A DNA stretch of 64,000 nucleotides from Prorocentrum cordatum (GCA_963575745.1 CAUYUJ010014591.1:61001-125000), one strand, 5' to 3'; numbered from the stretch's first letter, positions 42,183 through 55,050 are shown. The notes: generated from the sequence alone by a model not told the origin. A program made the numbers and translations.

Positions 42183-42289
42183 CGGTAGAGCCAGATTCTG
42201 CGCCCGCCGCGCTGGGCTACTTGGGCTGCTTGGGCTACTTGGGCTGTTTTCCTGGGTCAACCCAATTCGGGGCATGTCTCGCCGACGCA

Positions 42290-42352
42290 CTGTTTGGATT
42301 CGGGGTGGGCTTCGCATACAGCGTCCTCATTATTGGCCTGGTTTTGCCAGGC
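42290..42352 (+). repeat. Dispersed ATTCGGGGTGGGCTTCGC repeat, copy 1
   Basis: ATTCGGGGTGGGCTTCGC followed by a GCGTC, TCAT and ATTGGCCT pattern matches 57938-57985. The + frame here reads GVGFAYSVLIIGLVLPGALL, a hydrophobic stretch, but coding status is unknown. Confidence 0.7.
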
Positions 42353-42429
42353 GCCCTGCTTGACACATTCTCAGACATTATCTGGCTGGGGCCGTGGTTG
42401 GGCCTGGTGAGGGGCTGGCTTCATTTGAG

Positions 42430-42650
42430 AAGTCCTGATAGTAGGAGGGATGGTCTGTAGGAGGGGGGGTGCGTCAGTAGGAGGGGAAGGGGGTCTGTAG
42501 GAGGGGGGGGTCTGTAGGGGGGGGGTCTGGGGGGGTTCTGTTGGAGGGGGGGAGGGGTCTGTAGGAGGGGGGTGGCAGGAATGGTGGTCTGTTGGAGAGG
42601 GGGGCGGTTGTAGGAGGGGGGGCTGTAGGAGGGGGGGCCTGTACGATCGA
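42430..42650. repeat. GGTCTGTAGGAGGGGGG minisatellite, locus 1
   Basis: About a dozen diverged G-rich units, the same unit as at 52575-53420. Confidence 0.9.
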
Positions 42651-42725
42651 TGTGTAAGCACCGGTTTGACAGTATATACACTGGTGGAAGGGGGCATTCA
42701 CAGTCCAAGTGGTTTATTCCCCCCC

Positions 42726-42730
<5 letters not shown>

Positions 42731-42777
<47 letters not shown>
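42731..42777. repeat. (TA)n microsatellite
   Basis: Uninterrupted TA dinucleotides. Confidence 0.95.
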
Positions 42778-42782
<5 letters not shown>

Positions 42783-42829
42783 TATATACATATGTTAAAA
42801 CAAATGTGAGGAAATCTTACTCGTCGCAG

Positions 42830-43205
42830 AGAGGCATCGGAGAAGCCTCTAAGAGGCTTCTACGATGCCTCTACGAGGCCTTACGAGGCTCCTGAGGGGC
42901 CTCTACGAGGCTCCTGAGGGGCTTCTAATCGGCTGCTAATAAGAGGCCCCTAAGAGGCCTCTACGATGCCCCTGCGAGGCCTCTGCGAGGCTCCTGAGGG
43001 GCCTCTACGAGGCACCTGAGGGGCCTCTAAGAGGCTTCTACGATGCCTCTACGAGGCCTCTACGAGGCTCCTGAGGGGCTTCTACGAGGCTCCTGAGGGG
43101 CCTCTACGAGGCTCCTGAGGGGCCTCTACGAGGCTCCTGAGGGGCTTCTGCGAGGCTCCTGAGAGGCCTCTGCGAGGCTCCTGAGAGGCCTCTGCGAGAC
43201 CTCTC
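42830..43205. repeat. 22-bp minisatellite GAGGCTCCTGAGGGGCCTCTAC
   Basis: GAGGCTCCTGAGGGGCCTCT units in tandem with AGGCTTCTACGATGCC variants. The unit contains inverted GAGGC/GCCTC halves. Confidence 0.9.
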
Positions 43206-43295
43206 GGATTCCTTAGGGTTCCTTTTCCGGAACCTAGCAATCCTTTCGATTCCGAGGAAGTGGAAGGATTCCTAGGATTCTTTTCTATTTTCCGG

Positions 43296-43545
43296 TATTC
43301 ATCGGCACTCCACCCTCCTGGGCACTCATCTGCGTTCCACCTTCCTCGGCACTCCTCAGCACTCCACCCTCCTCGGCACTCATCGGCACTCCACCCTCCT
43401 CCTCGGCACTCTTCGGCACTCCGCCCTCCTCGTCGGCACTCCTCGGCACTCCACCCTCCTTGGTACTCCTCGGCGCTCCACCCTCCTCGGCACTCCTCGG
43501 CACTCCACCCTCCTCCCCGGCACTCCCTGGCACTCCCCCCCTCCC
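43296..43545. repeat. CTCGGCACTCCACCCTCCT minisatellite
   Basis: CACTCCACCCTCCTCGGCACT units, about ten copies; period-9/12/27 frames such as RHSSALHPP are artefacts. Confidence 0.9.
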
Positions 43546-43885
43546 CCCTCTTTAGTATTGCCCGACACAGCAGTTGCAGAGTTTGTGTTGAGGCGATCTT
43601 GTATTGAGGGCTTTCCCTGGCGAGCTTCGTGTTTTATAGATCTATATATTTTCACAAGTATGGTTATACATGCACTGGTATGTACACATAATTACATTTA
43701 CACATCTATCTATCACATTCGTGCTTGTATGTGTACGCGCACATGTGTACATAGACATATCTACGCATTTACCCTCGCATGTTCACATGCACGTAAACGT
43801 GCGTCCATATGCATAGATGAACCCATGGACATATACATATAACGGCGCACCGGGTCCGGGGGCCCGGGGCCGGGACCTCGACCTC
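43546..43885. other. No gene; CA/TA-rich degenerate sequence
   Basis: ATACATGCACTGGTATGTAC, ACATGTGTACATAGAC-like alternating purine-pyrimidine DNA, probably an old CA/TA repeat. Confidence 0.6.
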
Positions 43886-44498
43886 AAATGTGGGCTCCGG
43901 GGCTCATTTTCCCTGTGATTTTACAGGGTTTCGGCGTCAAGGAAGGTCCAAGAGGCTCCAGAACAGACGCCGGACGCCCGAAGGTCGTTCTTAGACGCCT
44001 AACATGGCCTCGAAGACACTTTTTGAAGTCCCCAAAACATTCCAAGCGACACCAAATAGGGCCCCAAATACAGATTCAAGCGGCCAAAATAGCTTCATTC
44101 TCTTTGTAAAACATACATTTTTAACACATTGCTTTTTTTCGCTGTCGGTACGGCTCACGAAGGGCCCAAGACGTTCGCAAACGTGGGCTCCGGGGATCTC
44201 GGGGAGCCCGAAAGCCTCACAGAAGACTGCGAGAAGGCGCCAAGGAAACACCAAGAAACTCCCAAACAGACCCAGGACGTCCGAAAATCGCTGCCAGACG
44301 CCCAACATGGTCTCCAAGATTAGCTTCCGAAGCCTCCAAGACACCCCAAGCGACCCCCAACAGGGCTCTAAAGAGAGCCGCAAGGAGCCAACATTGTTTC
44401 ATTCCTGTGGGAAAACGTATATTTTTCGTATGTTCGCCTGTTGGGCTGTCATCGCGTAGAAGTTCCCATGACGGCCTAGGAGGCTCCCAGAAGACGTC

Positions 44499-44845
44499 GG
44501 TCACGCGAAAGAGCTCTCGCGTGACCGACCTTGGGCCTCTCTTTCGCTCAACTCGGGGGCCCAAGACTCGCCCAAGAAGGCCCCAAGAGGGCCCCGAGAG
44601 CGCCCCAGGAGAGTTCCGAGGTGGCCCGAACAGTTGTCACGCGACAGAGCGCCCGCGTCACCGACCTAGGACCCCTCTTCCTGCCATCTTGGAGTCCCCG
44701 TGGGGACCCAGACTGCACCCGAGAGGGCCATATCAATGCCCCAGGCGAAGCGCCTGAGAACGTCCCAGGTCGGCTTACATGGCTTCCGAACTTCCGATAT
44801 CTTTCCAAGATGGATACTTCCTTCACTGACCCCTTTTTCGGCAAT
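44499..44845 (+). repeat. Segmental duplication, copy A
   Basis: Nearly identical to 45511-45855, including palindromes 1-2 and 7-8 and the stretch GGCGAAGCGCCTGAGAACG ... GATGGATACTTCCTTCACTGA; the two diverge right after CACTGA. Confidence 0.85.
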
Positions 44846-45676
44846 CTTGGAGCCCCGATGCGAGCCAAAGGTGGCCCCATCAGGGCCTGCGAGAGAGTCC
44901 CAAAGGGGTTCAAGAGGACCCCAAGACCGTCCCAACATCGGTCACGCGAAAGAGCGCTCGCGTGAACGAGCTTGGGCCAATTTAGCAGGGGGTTTTAAAC
45001 GCGATCCCAAGAGCGGTCACGCGAAAGAGCTCCCGCGTGACCGAGCTTTGGTTGTTCTGTCGGCCATCTTGGAGCTCCAGTAGGGGACAGAAATGGCCCC
45101 AAGAGGGTCTTGATGTGGGCCCGATTAAGACTCCAAGAGAGATCCACGAGTGCCCAACGTAGATCACGCGATAGAGAGCTCGCGTGACCGGCCATGGGCT
45201 CTCTTTCGGCAGTCCTCGAGATTCAAGACAAGCCCAAGATGGCCCCGAGAAGGCCCCAAGAACGCCCCAAGAGGGTTCCAAGAAGGCTTCATGCTTCATC
45301 ATCGGTCACGCGAGAGAGCGCTCGCGCGACCGATCTTGGGCCGCATTTTCTGTCATCTTGGAATCCCAGTGGGGGCGAGAAATTGCCCTAAGAGGGTCTC
45401 GAGAGGGCCAGGGGCCCTAAAAGAGCCCCAAGAGGTCACCAAGAACACCCAACAGGGTCTCCAGGAGGCCTTACTTTGCCCCCACGAGGGCCCCAATAAT
45501 GGCCAACATCGGTCACGCGAAAGAGCTTTCGCGTGACCGACCTTGGGCCTCTCTTTCGCTCACCTCGGGGGCCCGAGACTCGCCCAACAAGGCCCCAAGA
45601 GGGCCCCGAGAGCGCCCCAAGAGAGTTCCGAGGTGGCCCGAACAGTTGTCACGCGACAGAGCGCCCGCGTCACCGA
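44499..45676. repeat. Array of eight ~28-bp palindromes GGTCACGCGA...TCGCGTGACC
   Basis: Copies lie at about 44499-44526, 44635-44663, 44940-44966, 45015-45042, 45162-45188, 45304-45331, 45511-45538 and 45648-45676. The type sequence has 10-bp arms GGTCACGCGA and TCGCGTGACC around an AAGAGCTC centre that is itself partly symmetric. Several are followed by GACCTTGGGCC or GAGCTTGGGCC. Spacing is irregular (about 75-200 bp). The last pair repeats the first through a local duplication. Confidence 0.9.
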
Positions 45677-45855
45677 CCTAGGGCCCCTCTTCCTGCCATC
45701 TTGGAGTCCCCGTGGGGACCCAGACTGCGCCCAAGAGGGCCTCGAGGGGCCGCATCAATGCCCCAGGCGAAGCGCCTGAGAACGTCCCAGGTCGGCTTAC
45801 ATGGCTTCCGAACTTCCGATATCTTTCCAAGATGGATACTTCCTTCACTGAGCAG
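45511..45855 (+). repeat. Segmental duplication, copy B
   Basis: Partner of 44499-44845. Its right end continues into GCAGGTCCACGCTGCGTCTCC ... GACAGGATGTTTCCA, which is shared with 47560-47700 (copy C). Confidence 0.85.
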
Positions 45856-45899
45856 GTCCACGCTGCGTCTCCGAGCTGGGGGTGACAGGATGTTTCCAG

Positions 45900-46042
45900 C
45901 GAGGGGAGGAGGAGGAGGACGAGGAGGAGGAGAAGGAGGAGGAGAAGAAGGAGAAGGAGGCGGAGGAGGAGGAGGAGGACGACGACGAAGAGCACGCGGA
46001 GGAGGAGGAGGAGGAGGAGGAGGAGGAGGAGGAGGAGCAGGA

Positions 46043-46081
<39 letters not shown>

Positions 46082-46082
46082 T
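45900..46082. repeat. GGA/GCAGGA purine tract
   Basis: GAGGAGGAGG changing to AGCAGGAGCAGGAGCAGG. Confidence 0.9.
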
Positions 46083-46134
46083 GAGGAGACCGAGCAGGGG
46101 CGACGATGAGGACGAGAATGATTGGGGGGAGGAG

Positions 46135-46154
46135 GCTAGAACCTAAGCGCGCGC
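46135..46154 (+). repeat. GCTAGAACCTAAGCGCGCGC motif
   Basis: Exact 20-bp match to 48814-48833, where it forms one arm of a hairpin. Here the second arm is absent. Confidence 0.8.
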
Positions 46155-46253
46155 TTCCAAGAGCCCCCAGGAGGCGCCGATAGGCTCCCCAGAGGCCCCA
46201 AGAGGCCCCCCAAAACATTCCGAGACGCACCTCCCAAGAGGCTCCCCAAGAAG
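46155..46253 (-). repeat. Reverse CTTGG-type element fragment
   Basis: CCAAGAGGCCCCCCAAAAC-type repeats, the site into which retrogene 2 inserted. Confidence 0.7.
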
Positions 46254-46268
46254 CTCATAACTTGGTTC
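46254..46268 (+). repeat. Target-site duplication, left (retrogene 2)
   Basis: CTCATAACTTGGTTC, matching 13 of 15 positions of CTCATAATGTGGTTC at 47177-47191. Confidence 0.8.
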
Positions 46269-46289
46269 CCGTAGCCAGTTTGGCTCAAG
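46268..46289 (+). other. Embedded dinoflagellate spliced leader, near-exact
   Basis: CCGTAGCCAGTTTGGCTCAA plus G (46269-46289) differs from the DinoSL by one T-to-G change; the first, variable D position is C here and overlaps the end of the target duplication. Confidence 0.92.
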
Positions 46290-47176
46290 GCTCACGGAGG
46301 TGGGCGAGCAAAGGGCCGCTGCCTGTGCGGGCGCCTGCCGCCATGGGCCATCCCGCCCCGGCGTGCTGCGTCTGCCTTGCCACATCCGTACTGGCGCAGG
46401 GGGTATACTTGGGCCTCATTGTGCTGTGCTTCGTCATCAACGTCTTGTTGTTCATCGCGGGGAATGCCGAACAGGATGATGAAGGGATGGGTGATGGAGA
46501 GGCCGCGACCTATCTCATCCTGGGGAGCGCGGCTGGCTATATCATCCTCGTGGCCGCCATCGTCATGTCTGCGTCCCGGATCTGCGCGCCGTGTTGCTGC
46601 GAGGGGCTCGAGAAAGTGGGCCAATGTTGTCCGTGCAATTGCTTCCTGCACCTGGACACGCCGCTCTACGTAATGGTTGGACTAGGTGTAGTCATGAACG
46701 CCGTCACGTTAGTTGTGGATACAGGTGGTGATCCTAGAGTCTTTCGCCTGGTGAGGCTGGTTCACCCGGCTCTGAGCATCGCCGCGATCGTCTGCGCCAC
46801 CGTCAAATTGTGTGTCATGGCGCGCTTGTGCTGCCAAAGCTGCTCGCCCGAGATCCAGTCGGCCAGCGTGCGGCTGCCCCAGGTCGCCCTCGGCCAGCCC
46901 GTTGTCGGCCAGCCTGTTGTGGGCCAGCCCGCCCCTGGCGAATCCTCCAAGCCGTCGTGATCCGTTTGCCTCGAATGCCCAGGCGTTGTCATGTTTTTCC
47001 CTGCGCCTTTTGTGCTCCGCCAACGCGCTCCCAATGCGGAGGCAGATTGAAAGCGTTGCTCAGTGCCGCAGGGCGTTTCAAACTATGTGGTTTCGGCGTC
47101 TGGCGCGTTCGCGGCGGCGGGCTCTGGGCCTCTGGGGCCTGGGCCACCCCCCAGAGCGTCCAAGCGAAAAAAAAAA
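46269..47176 (+). mobile_element. Retroposed mRNA (processed retrogene 2)
   Basis: The ~0.9-kb segment starts with a near-complete spliced leader, carries one intronless ORF, ends in ten A residues (47167-47176) and is bracketed by a 15-bp duplication with two mismatches. All four hallmarks of LINE-type retroposition of a mature trans-spliced mRNA are present. Mutations in leader and duplication suggest it is older than retrogene 1. Confidence 0.9.
46343..46960 (+). CDS. Retroposed gene, four-span membrane protein, Cys-rich
   Basis: The ATG at 46343 has an excellent start context (GCCGCCATGG) and is the first ATG after the leader; it gives 205 residues. The in-frame ATG at 46262 lies upstream of the leader and cannot have been in the source mRNA. 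Predicted membrane spans are about 17-40, 54-78, 107-126 and 139-160, so a tetraspan topology. Cys clusters lie at 8-11 (CCVC), 81-86 (CAPCCC), 95-100 (CCPCNC) and 163-167 (CCQSC), possible palmitoylation or metal sites. The tail holds a short repeat (GQPVVGQPVVGQPAPG). I cannot assign a family. The intact frame suggests the copy may still be functional. Confidence 0.75.
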   Translation: MGHPAPACCVCLATSVLAQGVYLGLIVLCFVINVLLFIAGNAEQDDEGMGDGEAATYLILGSAAGYIILVAAIVMSASRICAPCCCEGLEKVGQCCPCNCFLHLDTPLYVMVGLGVVMNAVTLVVDTGGDPRVFRLVRLVHPALSIAAIVCATVKLCVMARLCCQSCSPEIQSASVRLPQVALGQPVVGQPVVGQPAPGESSKPS

Positions 47177-47191
47177 CTCATAATGTGGTTC
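47177..47191 (+). repeat. Target-site duplication, right (retrogene 2)
   Basis: CTCATAATGTGGTTC directly after the A10 tail. Confidence 0.8.
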
Positions 47192-47460
47192 TTACGCGCC
47201 GGCGAGAAAGGCATCCAAGATGCTACGCGAACCTGATCTCTGGAGCTAGGTGGGTCTTCTTGTGGGCCAAGCCAAACTCGTGTCAGGGCTGTCGACTCCA
47301 GGTAAATCGAATGCGAACATTGCCGGGGGCCGTCGGTTGAAACCCCTATTCGGCGCGACCCGTTCGAGTTGCGAACCGTAATGTGCGGGGGACGAGGAGG
47401 ACGTGCAGAAGGGGAGGGAGGAGGGATCAAATGAGGAAAAGGAAGAGGCACTAGACCCCG
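47192..47460. other. No gene recognised
   Basis: Unique GC-rich DNA, then a GGAGGACG purine patch. Confidence 0.4.
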
Positions 47461-47559
47461 GAGATCTCTGGGGGCACTCGGCCCCATCTTCGGGCTCGTT
47501 TTCGAGCCGAGAGGGCCCCGAGGCGATCCTGTTTTAACCTGCCCAGCGTTTTGGGACGG

Positions 47560-47700
47560 CCTGAGAAGCGTTCGAGAGTGTCCCAGGTTGGTTTACATGG
47601 CTTCTGAGCTTCCGATATCTTTCCAGGATGGATACTTCCTTCGCTGAGCAGGCCCACGCTGCCTCCCCGCGCTGGGGGCGACAGGATGTTTCCAACGAGA
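47560..47700 (+). repeat. Segmental duplication, copy C
   Basis: GTCCCAGGTTGGTTTACATGG, CTTCCGATATCTTTCCAG and GACAGGATGTTTCCAACGAG match copy B (45785-45905) with scattered changes. Both copies run into a GGA tract. Confidence 0.85.
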
Positions 47701-48115
47701 GGAGGAGGAGGAGGGGGAGGAGGAGGAGGAGGAGGAGGAGGAGGAGGAGGAGGAGGAGGAGGAGGAGGAGGAGGAGGAGGAGGAGGGGAGGAGGAGGAGG
47801 AGGAGGAGGAGGAGGGAGGAGAGGAGGAGGAGGAGGAGGAGGAGGAGGAGAGGAGGAGGAAGAGGAGGAGGAGGAGGAGGAGGAGGAGGAGGACGAGGAG
47901 GAGGAGGAGGAGGAAAAAGGGGCAGGAGGAGAAGGAGGGAGCTAGGAGGAAAAGCAGGAGGAGCAGGAGGAACGGGAGGATAAGCAGGATGAGATAGCAG
48001 GAGGAGCGAGAGCTAGAGCAGAAGCAGGGGGAGCAGGAGGAGAAGGAGGAGGAGCAGGAGGACAAGGAGGGGAAGCAGTTGGAGAGATAGCTAGAGCAGA
48101 AGCGGCGGGAGGATG
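47698..48115. repeat. (GGA)n and GGAGCA purine tract
   Basis: Over 400 bp of purine triplets, first GGA, then AGGAGCAGGAGGA. Frames are poly-Gly, poly-Arg, poly-Glu or poly-Ser. Confidence 0.92.
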
Positions 48116-48139
48116 AGGGTGAGAAAATGAAAAGAAAAA

Positions 48140-48230
48140 TATGAAGGAATTGGAGGAGGAGGAGGAGGAGGGCGAGAAGGAGGAGGAGGAGGAGGAGGAG
48201 GAGGAAGACGAGGAGGAGGAAACAAAAACA
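48140..48230. repeat. (GGA)n microsatellite
   Basis: A further GGA run before the reversed CTTGG element. Confidence 0.9.
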
Positions 48231-48234
48231 GCAA

Positions 48235-48620
48235 AAGAGCCCAAGAGAGCCCCAAAACGGCCCCAAAAGATGCCAAAGAAGGAGACAACGAGCCGAACAT
48301 TCCGGTATTCTACCCCACGAGACTCCAAGGATGCACTAAGAAGCCCCCAGAGGCTCCAAGAGGCCCCCCAAGGGCTCCCCGATACCGGCCCCGAATCGGT
48401 CCCCAGAACACCGCGACAGCCCGATGACGGCCCAAGAACAACAACCTCAGAAGAGCCCATGTGGCTCCCAAGAAGGCCCAGAGCCACAAAAGCCCCCCAA
48501 GACGGTTTCAAAGAACCCCAAAACGGCCCCAGCCTCCAAAGACCGCCTAGGAGCAGGACTGCCTTCGAGGGCCCCAAACGAGTCCCAACAAACCCCAAGT
48601 GGGCCGCCAAGAAGGCCGAA
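48235..48620 (-). repeat. CTTGG-type element in reverse orientation
   Basis: CCCCAAAACGGCCCCAAAAG and CCAAGAAGGCCCAGAG repeats, with a core-like patch at 48285-48330 (CGAACATTCCGGTATTC). Confidence 0.75.
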
Positions 48621-48740
48621 TGATGCCACGTTGTATGATTTCTGTCGCTCGCACGCGAACAGCACGCCACCCTACAGCCCTCTCGGATTTGCGAAGCCTT
48701 GGCGGGCGCTTCACCGTCGCGGTTGCCTTGTCGACGCCTT

Positions 48741-48800
48741 TCGTCGTCGTCGTCGTCGTCGTCGTCGTCGGCGTCCTTCGTCGTCGTCGTCGTCGTCGAG
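48741..48800. repeat. (CGT)n microsatellite
   Basis: TCGTCGTCGTCG run; gives poly-Arg/Ser frames. Confidence 0.9.
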
Positions 48801-48814
48801 TTCCTTGGCCACGG

Positions 48815-48854
48815 CTAGAACCTAAGCGCGCGCGAGGCGCGCGCGTGGTTCTAG
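48815..48854. repeat. CTAGAACC hairpin with CGCGCG stem
   Basis: CTAGAACCTAAGCGCGCGCG, AGG, then CGCGCGCGTGGTTCTAG: a 40-bp imperfect palindrome whose left arm recurs at 46135. Confidence 0.85.
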
Positions 48855-49014
48855 TTTACATATACACCAAACATGCATGTTCGACGATGTTGCATGGCTG
48901 ATGTTCCATACGTCAACGGTATCCATATGATTGAACAGTGCTCACATGCTCGATTGATGTTCATACGTTGACAACCACAACAACCAATCCATGTCGCACC
49001 ACCCAAGCCGAGCC
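48855..49014. other. No gene recognised
   Basis: Short unique AT-rich stretch before the ACT tract. Confidence 0.4.
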
Positions 49015-52378
<3,364 letters not shown>

Positions 52379-52574
52379 TCCCGGGCATTTTATCCTGGAA
52401 CTTGTGCGGTCTTTTTGAGGGTAATGATCTTGTTTCTCGGTTCTTGCATGGTCGACACGCAAATACGTTTAATACGAGCGAGGTTTTCTGGTGGTCACTG
52501 CTCATTTCCCCGGTCGACCTGGGGATGTTGCATCTAGCAGGTGTCTGAACCATCGAACCAGGGACTCGAGCACT

Positions 52575-53420
52575 GCCAGGTCTGTAGGAGGGGGGGTATG
52601 TAAGGGGGGATCTGTTGGAGGGGGTGGGAGTTTGTAGGAGGGGGGGTCTGTAGACAGGGAGGGGGGGTTTGTAAGGGGGTTGCTGTAGCTGTAGGAGGGG
52701 GGGGGTGTCTGTAGGAGGAGGGGGGTTTGCAGGAAAGGGGGGGGGGGGAGGGTCTGCGTGTGGGGTCTGTAGGAGGGGGGGGGTCTGTAGGAGGGTGGGG
52801 GGATCAGTAGAAAGGAGGGGGCTGTGGGGGTGTCTGTAGGAGGGGGAGGGTCAGCAGGAGGGGGGGGCTCTCCAGGAGAGGGGGAGGTCTGTACGAGGGG
52901 GGGGGGTCTATAGGTCACCCGGATGTGGGGGTCTGTAGGAGGGGGGGGGTCTGGGGGTCTATAGGAGGGGTGGGTGGGTCTGTAGGAGGAGGGTCTGTAG
53001 TGGCGGGGGGGTCTTGCATGATGAAGGGGGGGGTCTTTAGGAGGGGGGGCGTCTTTTAGGAGGGGGTGTCTAATAGAGGTGGCGTCTGTAAGAAGGGGGG
53101 TCTGTATGAGAGGGTGTTCTGTAGGAGGGGGGGTCTGTATGAGAGGGTGTTCTGTAGGAGGGGGTGTTCTGTAGAAGGGGGGGTGGTCTGTAGGAGGGGG
53201 TCTGTAGAAGGGGGGTGGTCTGTAGGAGGAGGGGGGTCTGTAGGAGTGGGGGGGGGGGGTTGTATGGGGGGGTTTGTTGGAGGGAGGGGGGGGGTCTACA
53301 GGAAGCGGGGGTCTGTGGGACAGAGCTTGTGGGGTCTGTTGGAGAGGGGAGTCTGTGGGAAGGAGCCGGGGGGGTGGTCTATGAGGGGGGGGCTCTACGA
53401 CGGACCCCGGGAGGTCTACG
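52575..53420. repeat. GGTCTGTAGGAGGGGGG minisatellite, locus 2
   Basis: About forty diverged 17-25-bp G-rich units, the same family as 42430-42650. G-runs of 5-9 would allow G-quadruplexes. Confidence 0.92.
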
Positions 53421-53489
53421 GAACAGATTTGGGGGTCTGAGCGGCCTGGGGGCCCCGAGGGTCCAGGACGAGCGAGGGGCCCACTTCGG

Positions 53490-53705
53490 TTCGGATGGTT
53501 TTATTTAGGCGGTTCGGTTCGCCCGCTTCGCTTCTCTAAGTGGGCCAGTCCGGTTCGGCCGGGTCGATTCGGCCAGTTCGTTTCGGCCGGTTCGGTTCGC
53601 GTAGTTAGCGGGCCAGTTCGATTCGGCCGGTTCGGTTCGTCCAGCCGGTTTGGTTCGCCCAGTTCGGTTCCAGACCGGTTCTCGTATCGTTTCTCAGATC
53701 GGTTC
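53490..53705. repeat. GGTTCGGTTCGCCC degenerate repeat
   Basis: TTCGGCCGGTTCGGTTCG words recur about fifteen times. Confidence 0.85.
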
Positions 53706-53766
53706 GTGGCCAGCATGCAACATTTTGGGGGGGACGCGGTGGAGTGGTGGAGGGTTTCTGGCGCTA

Positions 53767-53768
53767 TG

Positions 53769-53801
<33 letters not shown>

Positions 53802-53805
53802 CGTG

Positions 53806-53895
<90 letters not shown>

Positions 53896-53900
53896 TTCGT
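53767..53900. repeat. (GT)n / (GTGC)n microsatellite
   Basis: GTGTGTGT with GCGT blocks; His/Thr or Cys/Val frames are artefacts. Confidence 0.93.
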
Positions 53901-54285
53901 GCTGGCGTGGGGTGTAGTCTTGCATGTGGGGAGGAGTCGGAGGACCTCGCCCCGGCTCCATGCCCCTCCCAGCCAGCCACATCTCGGCGCGGCAAGCAGG
54001 CCAGTTGTCTGCAATCGCTGCGGCTGAAATCAACGAGTGCCAAGGGAAGGCTTGGTGATCTGTATCGAGGGTAACGATGTCATGGGTGCCGCTTCCCTTC
54101 CCCTCCTGCACCGTGGCCTGTCCACCACTGTGGAGCAAGCAGGAGTTGGGTTGGTCATGTCGCTCTCTTTCTCCCTTCCCTGATCTTCCCCCTTCCTCCT
54201 TTTCGTGGCACATTGAGCGAGTTCGGCTTATCTGTCTCTCTTGTGGATATTTATGTACAGCCTGTTCGGTGACCACGGCTTGCTA
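53901..54285. other. No gene recognised
   Basis: Unique sequence with a CT-rich patch (54160-54200) and an acceptor-like TATTTATGTACAG at 54249-54261, but no coding block that I can support. Confidence 0.4.
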
Positions 54286-54286
54286 T

Positions 54287-54312
54287 GGGTGTGTGTGTGT
54301 GTGTGTGTGTGT
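54287..54312. repeat. Short (GT)n
   Basis: GTGTGTGTGT run. Confidence 0.9.
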
Positions 54313-54835
54313 GGTCTTCGGCCCATCTTGCGGGGACCCCTATGGGGGCCTCTCTGGGGCCTCTTGGGGGCGGTTTGGAATGTTCTTGGGGCCTCTGTGG
54401 GGGCTTCTTGGGGCTTGATTCTTGGTGGCTTCCTGTAGCTTCTGGGGAGGCTTCTCGGGGGCCTGCTGGCGGCCTCGGAAGTCGTCGTGGAGCGAAGAGC
54501 TTGACATGTCCGTTTGTGTTCGCCCCCTGGGGCCTGTCTTGGGCCCGTCTTGGGGGCCTCTTGGGCCATCTTGAGGGCCTCTTGGGCCGTCTGTGGGTTT
54601 TTTTGAGGCCCTCTTGGGCCATTCAGGGGCGATCTGGGCCGTCGTGGAGCGTTGGAAGCCCAAAGGGCGTGAACGCTACAATCTGCCAAAAGCCGAACGA
54701 ACATGCATATTTTTCGCTTTCAGGGGCCGCCTTGGAGGAGCTCTTGGAGCCCTCGTGGACTGTCTTTGGGGCCTCCTTCGGGCCCTTTTAGCTAGCTTCA
54801 GGACCCTCTTGGCCCTGTTGGCTCCGAAAGTGACA
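54313..54835 (+). repeat. CTTGG-type dispersed element with core
   Basis: GGGCCTCTTGGGCCATCTTG repeats around the core at 54655-54735 (AAGCCCAAAGGGCGTGAACG, CATGCATATTTTTCGC, TTTCAGGGGCCGCC). Confidence 0.82.
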
Positions 54836-55050
54836 CGCGACACCGTGCGGGACACCCCGCGAGTCGCGCGGCGCGCCAAAGATTTTTGTATAAACGCTGG
54901 TCTTTGCGCCGTCTGAGCTAAAGCCTGATTTCAAGCGGTGGCTGTCAGATCGGCATGACCTACAGACAGGGTGTTCGCAAGCATTGTCTTTCTTACGAGA
55001 GGTCGCTCGACTGGTGAATGTGCTCCGAGAAGAACAATCTATTTCCTTGG
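54836..55050. other. No gene recognised
   Basis: Unique DNA beginning with GACACGCGACACCGTGCGGG, loosely like the 44.5-kb palindromes. Confidence 0.4.

Larger units (their letters stand above)
43886..45850 (-). repeat. CTTGG-type elements in reverse orientation, tandem
   Basis: CCAAGAGGGCCCCGAGAG-type repeats, i.e. the CTTGG element read on the minus strand. Two ~304-bp tandem copies (CATGGCCTCGAAG at 44003 and CATGGTCTCCAAG at 44306) carry the AT-rich core (AAAACATACATTTTTAAC; AAAACGTATATTTTTCG). Further right the core is replaced by a palindrome repeated eight times (listed as a separate feature). No gene seen. Confidence 0.85.

Noticed and set aside
42134-42460. Hydrophobic frame GVGFAYSVLIIGLVLPGALL as a membrane protein
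   Set aside because: The DNA is part of a dispersed repeat also at 57938, where the frame is broken; kept only as a repeat.
43296-43545. CRISPR-like array
   Set aside because: The repeats are contiguous and diverged, with no unique spacers; the organism is eukaryotic. It is a minisatellite.
46262-46342. Upstream ATG giving a 232-residue tetraspan protein
   Set aside because: This ATG lies in the target-site duplication, before the leader; the ATG at 46343 has a far better context.
53764-54276. Minus-strand ORF with His/Thr repeat
   Set aside because: Its core is the GT microsatellite; the flanking unique parts show no motif.
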